A DNA stretch of 64,000 nt, from positions 41,515,835-41,579,834 of the forward strand of contig NC_088102.1 in assembly GCF_036370855.1 (NCBI RefSeq), written 5' to 3'. Below, in pieces: positions 1-12,353 of this stretch. The stretch comes from Dromaius novaehollandiae. Its lineage: Eukaryota > Chordata > Aves > Casuariiformes > Dromaiidae. The notes beneath the pieces are model-generated. The model made no database searches and was not told the origin of the DNA. It saw only the letters and a list, made by a program, of their open reading frames with translations. Position 1 is the first letter of the stretch. Every line of letters begins with the position of its first letter. Made by a program: the position numbers and the translations under genes.

Positions 1-3000
1 AAGTCTACTAAAATCATAACATTATAAGGGCTTTCATTTTTCCTTCACCTGTCCATATGACTATCTTGTGGGACAGAAACTGCACTATCCAGACTGAAAA
101 TAAGAAGTCAGAGATTTCATGCAAGAATGAGCAGAACATCTTGCTAAAAAACAAAAACAAAACAAACCCCCTGATAAGTCCTCCTTTGAGCACACTGTGA
201 TAGACTGCAGAACAATGTTAGTCTGCAGTTTTCTATGCACTGCAATTAGTCCATCTTATCACTGCTAGGGCATGCAGTCTCAAAGTGGAGGCAAGGGTGT
301 TAAGGACACCGACCCACCCAAAAAGGATGGCTGACAACCACTAACACTTCCTTGTTAACTAGAAACAGATTTAAATAACTGTTACTGAGTTATGAAATTA
401 GGGAGATTTTGTTCTCTGAGACATAGACTCCTCTGGCCTCACTTCTGAAAGGGAAAGAGGGAGAGACAGAGGTAACTGAAGGAGATGGAGAAAAAGACTG
501 TGGGCTTGAAGGGATATTTCAGAAGCTGCTCTTTATCTTGAAACTAAACTTCTAATATGGTATTCCTAGGCTCATGGAGCCTAAGAATTAGACCTTATAC
601 CTGCAATGTCCAAATAAAACTAGATTTCCACTGCAAGAGCTGATCAGTTACCTGAACAACCTGATCTAGTTTGGCTCTGCTCTGAGTTGGACCAGATGAC
701 CTCTAGGGATCTGTTCAAGCTAAATCATTCTATGATTCCTTTGCTGATGAAGCCTGGATTTCAGTATAGCAAAAGATCTTTCTTTTAAGCACTGATGGTG
801 CTCCTGGGGCACCTCAGAGTACCGTAATATCCAAAAATGAGTTGTGAATTGAGAAGGCAAGAGTAAGCCTCAGGCACCACAGCTGTGCTGGAGGCTGGCT
901 AGCTGAGGGATGACTCTGAAAGACTCAGAAACAACTGAACTACAGGGAGCAAGAGCCCTAGGACACTGAGATCTGTGACACCAGCTGTCTGTTAAACTGT
1001 TTTGCAAATAGAAGAATTAAGCTTCATTATCATATTTCCTATTCCAAATCTCTGCAATGAAATGACTTCACGAGCAGCATTAGCAGAAGGTCTGGCAAAG
1101 AGCAAACAATTTAGAGCACAGTATAGGGTAAGCACAAGCTATGATCAACTGCTGACAGAGCCAAAAATAAAAACCAACGGAGCAAATTAAGTATTTTTTC
1201 TTAAAAAAACCCCCAAAACTAAAAATGTGTTTCCTGTCATCTTTCCTTTTTAGCGGATGTTTGCACAACAGACTTCAGAATGATGCTGCCCAAATTCACT
1301 TTGAAGCAGTGAACTAATTACTGTGACAACACATATTGACACCAGCTTGTTAATGCACCTTGGTTAAAAGTTAAATTTTTCTATCTATGTAAGGATCTGT
1401 TCAGTAAGACTTAAGATCATAGCGAGATGCTGCTTTGCACATCGCTGTCTTCTGGAAACAGGAGATGAAACTGCATTACTAAGTTTTTGCAGTTTGAAAT
1501 TTACAGCAACAAATTTCAAAATTTTCATACAGGACTAAATTTGCAGCTAACATTATGCCATTAACTTCAGCAGTTTAAACTGATAAACACAACAGCCAAA
1601 AACAATTGCACCACACAGAGTTCAAAGATCAAGACCTGTGGGAAAACCAAAAAGCATCAGGTCAACAAGAGGTTTTCCTGGATTTTTATGAAATGAACCA
1701 ACAGCAAAAAGAAGGATCAAGCCATTTTCAAAATAGATTTAAGAAACTAAATAGTTTTCTGCTGGTTTATTTCCATGAATGGGTTTGTACCAGTGGTGCT
1801 GGTGCAAGACAGGACATAAGAGAAGAAACTAGGAATTATTTTTATCTGGTTTCATGACAATGCAAACAGAGTCTGGGCCTAGAAGGAATTTTCAAAAGTG
1901 ACATGAATTATCTAGGTTCATCTACAATTGCAACTGAATTGTTTTCAACATTGGCTTAGGACAGTCTGCTGCCAAAAATGCAGAAAACAACTCTGAACAT
2001 GAAGGGAGAAGGTAAAAGGGGGTGAAGCCCTAAAAAGTGACAGCAAATGCTCCAGCTATTTTTTAAAAAATAAGCAATTTCAGGAGAAACATAACAGAAA
2101 TCTGTTCTTCTTTATTTGGTGACAGTATAGGGAGCTAAAAATCTCAAATGTTACAGGATATGCTTCAGAGTTAGAGCAGAGATCCCTGACGGCAGAGTCA
2201 GCACTGAAGAGCCACATGGGTGTCCTTATGCCACATGAGTGGTTTCATGTCATGCTTCTCCATGTTTTGATTTTGCAAGAGCTCATTAACCTGGTATAAC
2301 ACTGAATTTGATCTAAGTCGCTGTAGTTCTGAAGCACTTCACTCCAGCTGATAACCCTCCTAGACGGTTTGCAAGGGCTGTGCATACACATTTGCCACTC
2401 TGCTTTTCCTGCCAGGTTTGGCAGGACTGGCGCCGAGCCTAAGCTCGTAACTCCAGCTTCAGTATCTCCACACTGTATTCTCCACTGCAGCTGGGTCCAG
2501 GTATGTCTGAGCTTGCTGAGCACACAGTCAGCTAAAAAGTCTAATAAGGTCCATTAGCTCAGGCCACATACCGCATGAAAGTGGCTATACTGCTTTCATA
2601 CGGAGCTAGCCCAGGAGCAGCAAAGTTGTGTTCACAATTGTGCCAAAGCTAATATGCATCACCCAGATAACCTGTGACTGGACAATGAACCTGAGAGCCA
2701 ACTATATTTGTCCATGCTATGTTTTGCCCTTCCTCTAAAAAGGCATTCTTTCCCACTCTGAAACAAATACACAGCATACAAAGAAATATTCATATACAGC
2801 AGAACAAGACACATTCACCTTTAGCTAACTTTAGCTAATACTTTTTCAGCCCAGAGAGAGATCCATAGTCATAGAAAGCAGTTACATCACCAGAATTATG
2901 AGATACATTTGCCCAAAATAAATGTTATTTACTGTGTGCAGTCATTTTTTAATAAAAGTGATTTATACTTTGAGTCACTAATAGGAAGAGTTCAGATGTT

Positions 3001-3098
3001 TCTAAGAGATGCATCACCACACAAGGAGCAGCTTGAAGATTTAGGAGCATGAGAAGAACCATGTTTACTACTAGGCTAGGACTCTATTGAGTACTTAC
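1..3098 (-). other. MIDEAS: Partial MIDEAS intron before the ELM2 exons
   Basis: Intronic DNA following the donor at 3098. I searched both strands by eye for the ELM2 start expected next (human RINVGSRFQAEIP) and saw nothing similar. The only recognised element is a CR1 3' fragment at 640-738. The short open frames here have no recognisable homology. Confidence 0.75.
640..738 (+). mobile_element. CR1 LINE 3'-end fragment
   Basis: The segment CAACCTGATCTAGT, then TTGGACCAGATGACCTCTAG and CATTCTATGATTCC, matches the 3' terminal portion of avian CR1 retrotransposons: the '(T)TGGA-CTAGATGA-CCTTCCAACC' type tail and the ATTCTATG terminal repeat. It is diverged and 5' truncated, as nearly all CR1 copies are, and carries no coding capacity. 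Confidence 0.8.
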
Positions 3099-3165
3099 GG
3101 TTCAATGCTGACTGGGGTGGCTTCCCCCATTACTGTAAGAACAGGAGGGGTAACTTCTGAACTAT
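3099..3165 (-). CDS. MIDEAS: MIDEAS fourth coding exon (residues 707-728 plus)
   Basis: Short internal exon of 67 nt. The acceptor is TTCTTTGCCTTGCAG before ATAGTTCAG, and the donor is ATTGAACC before GTAAGTAC. The final A of the previous exon plus AT gives Asn707. Twenty-one further codons read SSEVTPPVLTVMGEATPVSI and E, and CC begins Pro729. Human reads NSAEVTPPVLSVMGEATPVSIEP, an almost exact match. In human the next exon starts the ELM2 domain, and no minus-strand match to that exon is present between 1 and 3098, so this is the last coding exon in the window. Confidence 0.95.
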
Positions 3166-3650
3166 CTGCAAGGCAAAGAAAAGAACTGCTCAGCCAGAAC
3201 CCATGTTCAAATTCTAGACAGATTTACAAGCTGTGTGAAGAACATATTGGAGCTATCCATCTCTCAAAACTGGTAGTCATCTGCTAAAGGAGTTTAAGAT
3301 GTCTATGGAGAACTTACCTTCCAGTCATCATTTGCATCTTAGTAAAAACTATTTAATGCCCCCACAGTTCAGGATAACAACAACATACGACAGAGGAGAA
3401 ACCAACTTTTCCAGTATTAAACCTATTCTTGACGATGTCACTAGGGGGTGTTGCAGAGTACATGTGAATGCATCCCCAGATGGAAGCAATTTTTGCATTT
3501 CCTCCATCCCAGTTCCCCGGAATTTATCAGGTTCCACATACCAACATTTCCTAAAGTCATAATCGTCCTCCTATTGCTTCAGTTTCTCATTACAAACCAG
3601 CCATGAAGGGAAGGAAAAAAACCATCAAACAAGAAGGAACTTAAACTTAC
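3166..3650 (-). other. MIDEAS: MIDEAS intron between third and fourth coding exons
   Basis: 485-bp intron with GT-AG ends, defined by the two flanking exons. The open frames on both strands here show no homology and are chance frames. Confidence 0.9.
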
Positions 3651-3996
3651 TGGATCTAAGCAGAGTTCTGTGAGCACTTTTAGGAGTCATTGGAGGTGCG
3701 ACTGAATGACCGCTCGAAGAGAGGATAGCATTAAAATACAGCCCAGATCCTTCTCTTACTGGGCTAAGAATTGGCGGCGGAGTGTAAGGAGGTAGCTCAA
3801 AGTTCCTATCAGAAGGATGATCTGCCAGACGGACAGGTGACCTTAAGTGGCTCTGATATGGAGTAATGTTGGAATAAACTGGTGGTGCAATGAATGTGCC
3901 AGCTTTTGGTGGTATGAAGAGTGGCTCAGGTCTTGGGCGCTGCTTTGGTTTCCGGGCAAAGCCCTCTGCTTCCTCCTTTGGAACAGCATCTTCGTG
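3651..3996 (-). CDS. MIDEAS: MIDEAS third coding exon (residues 592-706)
   Basis: Internal exon of 346 nt: 115 codons plus one base. The acceptor is CTTTTTTCTAATAG before CACGAAGATG, and the donor is AGATCCA before GTAAGTTT. The product starts HEDAVPKEEAEGFARK and continues with KPKQRPRPEPL near 607-617, the PPKAGTFIAPPVYSNITPYQ stretch near 620-639, PYTPPPILSPVREGSGLYFN near 661-680 and MTPKSAHRTLLRS at the end. These are among the best conserved non-domain segments of MIDEAS, just N-terminal to ELM2. It has several Ser/Thr-Pro sites (LRSPVR, PYTPPP, ILSPV, MTPK), which fit proline-directed phosphorylation, but that role is inferred. It is stop-interrupted in the other minus frames, so it must be read with its splice sites. 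Confidence 0.95.
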
Positions 3997-5021
3997 CTAT
4001 TAGAAAAAAGTTACACATGTGATTTCATTTTAAAACCTCAGGTCATTTGAAAAGTTTCAGTGAAATGACAATGTTTTTTTCTGGCAGCCCAAAATCTGGA
4101 TAGGACTGTTGAGGAGTTTCAACAACTAGCACAAAGGAAAAAAGGGAGGAAGAAGATGGGGAATGGAATGGACTCAAGACCTATTAGGCAGCAACATTAC
4201 CTGAGTGCTTATGAAGTTATATTTTACAAGATCCATACATGTCTGATCCCACCTTTGGACCAGATAACGACCTCACGTTAACTTTAAAAGAGGATATATA
4301 ATTGCAGCAGAACTCTGATACAGGTGTAGGGTGACACCAGATAGTGATAAGAGAAATAACAGAAGAAAGTACAACGATACTTCTTCAGACAGTCAAGCAT
4401 TTAAATTCAGATAAACCTCCTTGGACATCTGATACTGTCATTTCTTTGGATATCAGAATATTCTACCATATTCCTCAATAGAGGAGACACAAAAGCTTAA
4501 ATGAACAAACAGAAAAAACCCAACCCAGACCAAAATAAAACAAAGTCACCCCCCTCAACAATATACTGAAGGGGAACACTAAAATACTGACCTTCAGAAC
4601 CTCAGCAAGAAATTTCAATTCCATGAGAGTGAATCTTCAGTTTGGATTTTACTCATACACAGAGATACATGCACTACTCACAATATAATGGCATGTATGT
4701 ACGTATAGAGAAAGCACTCTTTACTCAAACACGTCAAGCAGACACACTATTTACTCTAGTGTCCATCTGCCTTAATTTACTCTACTGCTTAGCAGTGGGG
4801 CATTCCTTTTCTGTATTAGTATAGGTCATGAAAAGCCAGTGATACCCAAATATAAACATGATACGGCAATGATATGAAAGAAAAAAAACATAACCAAGGT
4901 TCCCAGATTACATCCACTCTAAGCACAAGCCTTGAGATCAAACTGTTTCAATAGAAAAACTTATGGATAAAAACTATGTAATTAGATCTGACTCATCTCT
5001 GGTTTCTTAGCCTGTCCATAC
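3997..5021 (-). other. MIDEAS: MIDEAS intron between second and third coding exons
   Basis: 1,025-bp intron with GT-AG ends, AT-rich. Nothing else is recognised in it. Confidence 0.9.
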
Positions 5022-5339
5022 CTGATTTGAGGTTTCCATGTTGGTATTACGATTAGATCGTCTCCGAGTGACTATCACAGAAGGCTTGCGTTCACAAGGA
5101 GCCCGATCATTTGTTTGGCCTTTCTGGAGCTTCCCATCCTCACACTTCTCCTTTCCAAGGCTCTGCAAGTCAATTTTTCTCACTGGCACAGACACAGGAA
5201 TGATAAGAGGCACAAGGCTGTTATCTTCCCGGGCCCTTTTAGGAGCTGGTGAAGAACTGGCAAATTCCACAACACTTTTGGCGGCTGTAGGTCCTGGAGC
5301 TGCTACTAGCACACTCTTCTCTTCTGAAGTATCCAATTC
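5022..5339 (-). CDS. MIDEAS: MIDEAS second coding exon (residues 486-591)
   Basis: Internal exon of 318 nt, 106 codons, phase 0 at both ends. The acceptor is CTCTTTTCAG before GAATTGGATAC, and the donor is AATCAG before GTATGGAC. It begins ELDTSEEKSV, where human has DGSGSEEKRKSV. It then carries PKRARED near 518-524, PLIIPVSVPVR near 529-539 and PSVIVTRRRS near 571-580, all collinear with the recalled human protein. The KRAR and RRRS clusters are basic and could act in nuclear localisation, which is inference. No catalytic domain lies here. The TTG at 5336 is not a start codon. Confidence 0.96.
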
Positions 5340-8300
5340 CTGAAAAGAGGAAAAGAAAATTCCTTAGAAGTTCTTTAGTACTTAAATAAACACCAGATGA
5401 CTTCTCACTTTCTCACTGTAAATCAAATAATTTAATGCAACTTGCAAGCTGAAAGGCATTCAGAACATGGTATTGAAGGAAAAAGGATACTTGACAAAAG
5501 CACTCATGGAATTTATAAGAATGGCTTTAGGATTGTCTAAAATCTCAACTGCTAGAAAACTTACATAAATCACCCTCAAGCTTCGTTTCACCACCTATGG
5601 TTTGACATTTTATTTTCGAGACCAATTTACACCCTGCTTATAACTTCCACAAAGATTCTTCAGTTCTAGTAATAACTGTAAGCTGCAGGTTATTTATTTC
5701 AAATATCAGATTTCTTTTCCAAAGAAGGCCAAACCATGATAAAGTTAATGAAATCTCTCATACAAAAACAGTTAGCTTTTTCCTGCATTTTTTCCCAATT
5801 TAGATGACAGAAGCTGCTTTCCTTATTATAACTGAAGCCTTTGAGGTTTGCTGTCTTAACTGCTTAATTGAAGAACTTTTGCTCAACAGGATCAATATGG
5901 CGTAACTGCATGCCGACGTTTTTTGTGCAGGTGTTACAGCACATCTTCCACGTCTCTGGTTTCTTTCACTCACGGAAGCCCTGGAACATTGGCCTCCAAA
6001 GAGGTAGGAATGGAAGTTGAGTTACTGGATAAACACATGGATACTGTAACAAAATAACTTCAGGTACTGTTAGATAAGTGATTTCTACTCCTTCAAAAGA
6101 CAATCCACATGTTCATTTCACTCTAGGATCAACTTCAAAGCGGTTGCCAGTTCACCTGGAAGTCAGATGTCAAAGGACAACTTCTGAAAACACCTCTTTT
6201 TGGGGATGTAAAAGGCACTGCTTGAGTTCTGCTGAAGTATAATCTAGAAGCTGTAGAAAACGCTCCTTTCACTATTTCAGAACGTCTCATACTAGATCTC
6301 TGTTTCAAAAGCCTTTGGATGGACTTAGGTATGCAAACTCATCCTCTGAGTCACAAATCATTGAGGAAGCTACCTGAACAGCTCTGTGCATCGTGAAGTG
6401 AAAACTAAGGCATGTCATCCTCAGGTATGGCAAGAGATCTCCAACCTGGAATCCCAAAATTTTGCAGAAATTTACTTCAAAGTCTTCAAAAAGGATTTAC
6501 TGTGTGTCCTCAAGAACAGCCAGGCCTGACAGAAAGCTAGCATAAGCAGGTTCTACCATAAGGATTCAGACCTCCCTAGTCTTTTCACCTTATTATACAG
6601 ATCAAGAGAGCCAGCTTCACTGACAAACAAGCACACACTAAAGCTGACCCATAAACAGTCAGCCCACAATAGCTAGAAGGACTAGACTGAAATTCCACTT
6701 TGATACTACACTTGTATTGAGAGGAGTACAACTTCTTTGTCACAAGATGCACCAGTCAGAGCTGGAGCTAGGGCTGTGGCCTCTCTCCAAACAAGAGACC
6801 CAATTTTTGTTGTTTGTTTGGGCTTTTTTGCTTTTAGAGCAAACAGGTCCACTCTGAGAGACTAAAGCCTTCAAAACACCTACGTGCTAATCTTCAGCAA
6901 GCAAAATTGATCATAACAAGATGACTTAGGACTGCCCTCTTCTAAAACCTTTTATTAGAGTACAGTTAAGTGTGCACAGAAAAGTTTTCCCAAATGTAAT
7001 TTAGAAGTTTGACTGCTTCCTCACAGAAACTGGAGATATCAACCCCCCACTATGCAATAATGAAACAAAGAGCTGAAATGTTGCAGCTGTTATCAAATGC
7101 CCAAGATTGCACTCAGAAGGAATTTGTGAGCTTTGAGGACTTCCCTTCACTCCAGGATGTTGATATGCACCTGCACTTTCCCATGAGACTATTAATTTTA
7201 GATCTGGAGGTCATTCATCGTGCTGACAAAGATGTCACTGGGGAACACCATCTCTGGATAGTAAGGAGCCCTTGCAAATGTTTTTAGTATATGGTCCACT
7301 ACTTCGGGAAAGATAGCTTAACAAGGATGCCCTTTTAGACACAGAAATGGATCATCTACATGAAACAGATACATACTTCCACTAGTCCTGCCTGCACTTG
7401 AGGCATCACCTTGCATACAGCTTCATGCTGCTATACAAAGGTCTCCATTCATCAGGGAGATCTATGTTGTCATCATATCACCTTATTATTGAAGCCTAGA
7501 TAAACATGTGGTATAGCTCCAAGGTCTTCCTGTGGAGCAGTGTGTGACAATAAAGTCCACAGTAGATACTTCTGCACCAGTGTTTAGACTGGTCTCTTGG
7601 TATTTGCATTCAGACTACATCCTAGAACAGATACAGCAATCATTGCAGGCCACCGCAGGGTAAAAGTCTTGCTTTTCTCAGATGATTTTTCCCCCTGATG
7701 TGGCTATTACTACTGCAAGCACTCTGGTGAATATTTTTTGGATACTTAACAGAACAATGGCAAAGCTGTGAATCAGTACCAATTCTGACCTATCTACAAA
7801 TCTCAGATACTTCCTGTGTGCAAGCACAGATCTCCATAGGTCACTCAGAAACATGAACTAATTTCCTGATTGAAAGGAGGAAACTACAGCAGCTAGTTAC
7901 ACAAAAAAAGTCCCATTTCTTCAGCTCTATGATGGATTAACCATGCTCTTTTTATTTTCAAGGTTGAGAGATAACCTGCCAAGGACTGTCTTCCTTTATG
8001 AGGAAGAGACTACCACTTCTCGAGAGAAGAGTAAGGAGGAGACCTGAACAATATAAGAGGTTGAGAAAAGGCATTGAGGGAAACAATATAAAAAGCTGAG
8101 ACAGCCTCAAAGGTGCTGTGGTTCAGAGCAACAAAAGATCACACATATCTACAATGCCTTCAAAGGTTTGCTAAGAGGTGACAGACTCAGTTTTGGAATC
8201 AAGCAGTTTGTTTCTGATCCCTAAATAGTTTTATCAAACTGTTTGATTATGTTTAGAGGTAAGCAGAGAGGAGCCTTCCTAGCAAGGAATAGGACCTTCA

Positions 8301-11300
8301 TGTGCAGAACTGCTATGGATTTTCAGCCAGCTCGGAGTCTCTATTGCAAAAGTGCAGAGCAGGATGGCTGCTGCTAACTCCAGCAAGTACAACTTGTTGT
8401 ACTTCCGTTTAGGCTCTTGTATAAATATCAAGGGATAAATGACTGACCTAGAATCCTCCAGGACATTTGCAGAAACTCATCAGTCATTTTGGGGTTAACC
8501 GAATTTATCCCTCAAGTGATCTTTTTAAAAAAATTTGCATTTCACAGAGAAAGCCTAACTGTGATAGCTGGAGTAACTGTTCCAAGGCCACTGCTGTGAT
8601 CAAGCCAAAAACTATACCAGCCTCAGAAAGGCCTGCCTGTACACTGCTTTCTGCCATCACCCTGCATCACCTTGCTGCTAGGAAAGGCAACTTCTCTCTG
8701 AAGTCAAACTGAATCTCATCTGTGAAGAAGGTGAGTCCAGAACTGCAACCCCACAGGTCTGCCACACACACAAAAGCATTGCAAGCTTTTTGTTCTAAGG
8801 GTTCTCTTAATAGCTGCTAAAAAGGATGGTATATCTTGTCCATTTTACTTTCAGGTGCAAAAATGGGACACTTTCATGGCTGAAATCTGCTAGACAAGTT
8901 TGGCAGGCTTCACTACTGCAAGATCTCACTGTTGCAGAGGTTAGGTCCATCTTTTAATAATGTGCAAAGGTCAAATGTCTCCACATTACAACATCTGTAA
9001 TCCTACAATAATCATCCAGCAGTGGGATCTTGTGGAAGACACTGCTTCATCTGGAAGAGAGCATGACTGCATTGAAACAAAGTATCCTGTTTTTGTGAAC
9101 TGAGTAACAATCTCTTTGACTTGAAATTGCCCAGGGGACATGTAGGTAAGGGACTTACATGGCTAAACCCTTTGAGAATAACGTATTATTGTAAACTAGG
9201 ACCTTTGAATAGCATTTGCGGTAGCCAAGTTTCTGTTTTAGGGTGGCTGCCTACCTCTGCTGTGAGAAAGTGAAAGGTCTAACAGGCTCAGCAGGGAACA
9301 ACATGAACAAGCATGCTGTACTCAGTGGCATAGCCAGTGGCCTCAGTGCTGTGGGCAGACCATGAGAAAGGCAGATATGAAAGTCACTGAAATAAAGGCA
9401 AGAGGTATATCAGGCTCCTTCTACAGAGCTGATGCCATGAACATGGCAGGAGTTGACAATTGCTCAGTTGTCTGAAAGTGCTAGTGTTGTAGTCTCCATT
9501 TGGATCTACCATGACAGTTTTGATACTGCTTTGGTCAACTCCAAGCGCTGCATGAGGGGGTAAGAGGTCTGTGCCAAGGCTCCTCTCGTGGACCACTACA
9601 CTAAGTCAGAAACTGGAGCCAGGGTCTGGAAGGAAATGGTGTCTCACCAGTTGCACAGCCTGACGGTTTGATGTTCGTCACTGCCACCTTTATGCTCTTA
9701 GGGCGCACCAAGAACTACCTGGGACTGCAAAGCACCAGTGAAGGACTGCTAGGCATAGGGGAAGCCTTTAAACAGTCTCTAACTCCCCCTTATCTCAGAT
9801 GGCATGCTTTTTTCCAGTTTGGACAACAGTGATCAACAAGAGAAAAGCCTGCACTTCTGCTCTTAAATTCTCACGTCTTTAATCTATGGTCAGCCTCATC
9901 TATTTGCCTAGGATTTTTCAGCATCTTTGTCTTCCTGTCACTGTGGAAACAGTTTGAGTGTGGGAGGAAGGGAGAATAAGAGAAAAGGGTAAAAAATCTG
10001 CAGGAAGAGCATGTAGCTAGGAAGCAATATCCCAGCAATACAAATACACAGACTTGCATACAGGTTCAATGAAGATAAGGTGCAGAAAAAAGAGAGGGCT
10101 CAGCAGCTGGCCTTCTGTGCAAGTGAAAGGAGGAAGGGTAACTACAACCTTCATACCCCTTGTATAAATCCACTCCCTCTCACTTGCCTGAAAAGCCTCA
10201 CTGCATAAGACAATATTTAAATCCAGGCAATCTTGAGAAGATCACTTTAGCTCTGAGAAATGTTTTCTGATTTGCTGCAGTCTGTAAGCAGCAATAAGCT
10301 TGCACCACCTGAAAAGGGCAGGTGGGCTAGGTGGGCTCTGGTGCAAAGCATGAGCCACAACTCCTGCATGGAGTGCATATGCATACACCAGATGTATGTC
10401 ACAAAGATTCTGCTGTCCAAAATAACGTTCTTGCATAAGGTACACATTATCTATATTGGAATATTCAAACAATTGATTCAAATTATGAATATAACTTTGT
10501 TTATTAATAATTTAATCCTATGGCCTTCTTGTATACTCCTCACATAATCTATGCTAGAAGGCTTCTGGGTTGTTTATATGGAAAAAGTCACTGATAAGAG
10601 AGGCAGACCACTCTCCTGTAAACACATTTTCTTTTTTTCTCTCACATGATATTTAATCCTCTTAAAGGTGCAGGATCAGTCAGACACAGGATAAGAATTT
10701 TAACCTCTTTAAAAAACCCATCCTGAAAGCCTGAAGAGATCTGAATATAAACAGTTGTTCTGCTAATGCCATCATGGAAGCAAGCAAGTTGTTCACATAA
10801 CCGCAAAGAACAAATGAGCATCTGTCAAAAATACTTCTCTGTTTTGTCTTTGTGTTATGAATCAAGGTACAAGCAGACATGCCTTCAGATGAGCAATTTC
10901 TTGTTTCAACTGTCAGGCCCTTTTCCTAGATGCTCGTTTAGTTTTCTCTTGTCACTGTTGGTGATCGAACTGAATGTAGGCCTTCCTTGAAGCATATAAA
11001 CATGCAGTGGGTGGGAGGTTAGGAGAAAATAGTTCACACTGCTAGCTACTCCCTAGTTTACTATCACATCCACTGGTAGATAGCTTGCTTAATCAGAGCT
11101 AGAACAAAAAGGATTGAACACAGTATCAACAGTCACTGGTTGCTGTTTTCAGTGCAACAGATGGAGTAGGCCGTGAATACTTGCCCCACTCTTTATTAGT
11201 TCAGGTCTTTCAGTCAAGCAGCACATTCCTCTAAGGAAGAGGTCGGAAAAGCAGACAGACAGACTGGAAAAAAAAGATGAGAAGACAGTGGAGGAAAAAA

Positions 11301-12353
11301 ACCAACCAAACAAACAAACCACTTTTCCTTTCCTCTCATTGTCTGACAGGGCATCAACTCAAGAGGCCAAACACTGTAGATAAAAGTAGCTCATGTTCCA
11401 ACACCCATATTTTATCACCCTCTGGCAACAAAGCTTCCAAGGAAAAGCATCTCTCTAATTCTCATGGGAGGCACTCACCGAAAGATTAGTCAAACCACAA
11501 CTGAAAGAAAACAAACAAGCAAAAAAACAAACCAACCCACCAGTGGTCTCCCCTATGCTGGGTAATTTGTATCTTTTATTTTCTCATCATGCCATATAGT
11601 ATACATACTGCATGGTTTATAATGATGGGACACAAAAAAGATAAAAGTAATGTACACCTACTCAGCCAGCACTAAACTTCTTCCTCATCAAGCTCTACAG
11701 AAGCTGTATAGGCAGACTTTGTCCTCAGGTTATCAATCTCTAAACATCTGCTGCTGGCCATTCTCAGAAACAGGATACCACAAAAGACAGACCTTTGTTC
11801 TGACCAGCACAGCTTCTTCATACAAGTTAGGCTTCCTCAGGCTTTCAGTACTTGGGTAATATGGAACATATGAAGCATATTATGTAAAGTTTCTAGGTAG
11901 CACAATTTAGAAACATTTCAACCTCTAAAACTGAAAAACTGGCACATAAGCAGTCTTTAACATAAAAGGAGGAGAACATCAAATAGGCGAAAAGAAATCA
12001 AGTGAACTGATTTTACTTATAATTCTAAATTCCTGATCAGCTTGAGACCTAAGGAGGAAATAACCATATTTGGAAGTCCTGGCCTAAATCTCATCCTGTA
12101 TTAGTGAAGTAAAAGCCACTGCCCTTACATGGTTTCACTGCACTAAGAGATCTCTGTTCTCCCACATTTAAGATTTACTGCAGCTGAACTTGTATCTCAC
12201 CATTCCAGAGCCACCCTTGCTGTAGTACAGCACCTCTTACATCAAGATACCTTCCTAACCTGCATGCATACATGCACAAATTCATTGCATTTCAGCCCTA
12301 TTGTGTAGTGTAAGTTGCTCCTCATGCCATTCTGGTTAGGATGTACATCTTAC
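5340..12353 (-). other. MIDEAS: MIDEAS intron between first and second coding exons
   Basis: About 7.0 kb, GT-AG. No repeat or exon that I can name was found. Open frames of 60-90 codons on both strands have no recognisable motifs. Human MIDEAS likewise joins these two exons directly (LASLQNAK to DGSGSEEK). Confidence 0.85.

Noticed and set aside
3299-3562. 87-codon frame in the intron between MIDEAS exons
   Set aside because: It is on the opposite strand to the gene, has no homology and lies entirely within a well-defined GT-AG intron.
12336-12353. Extension of MIDEAS by VRCTS to the stop codon
   Set aside because: The sequence is a consensus donor (GTAAGATG), and the next exon continues in phase with human homology, so this is intron.
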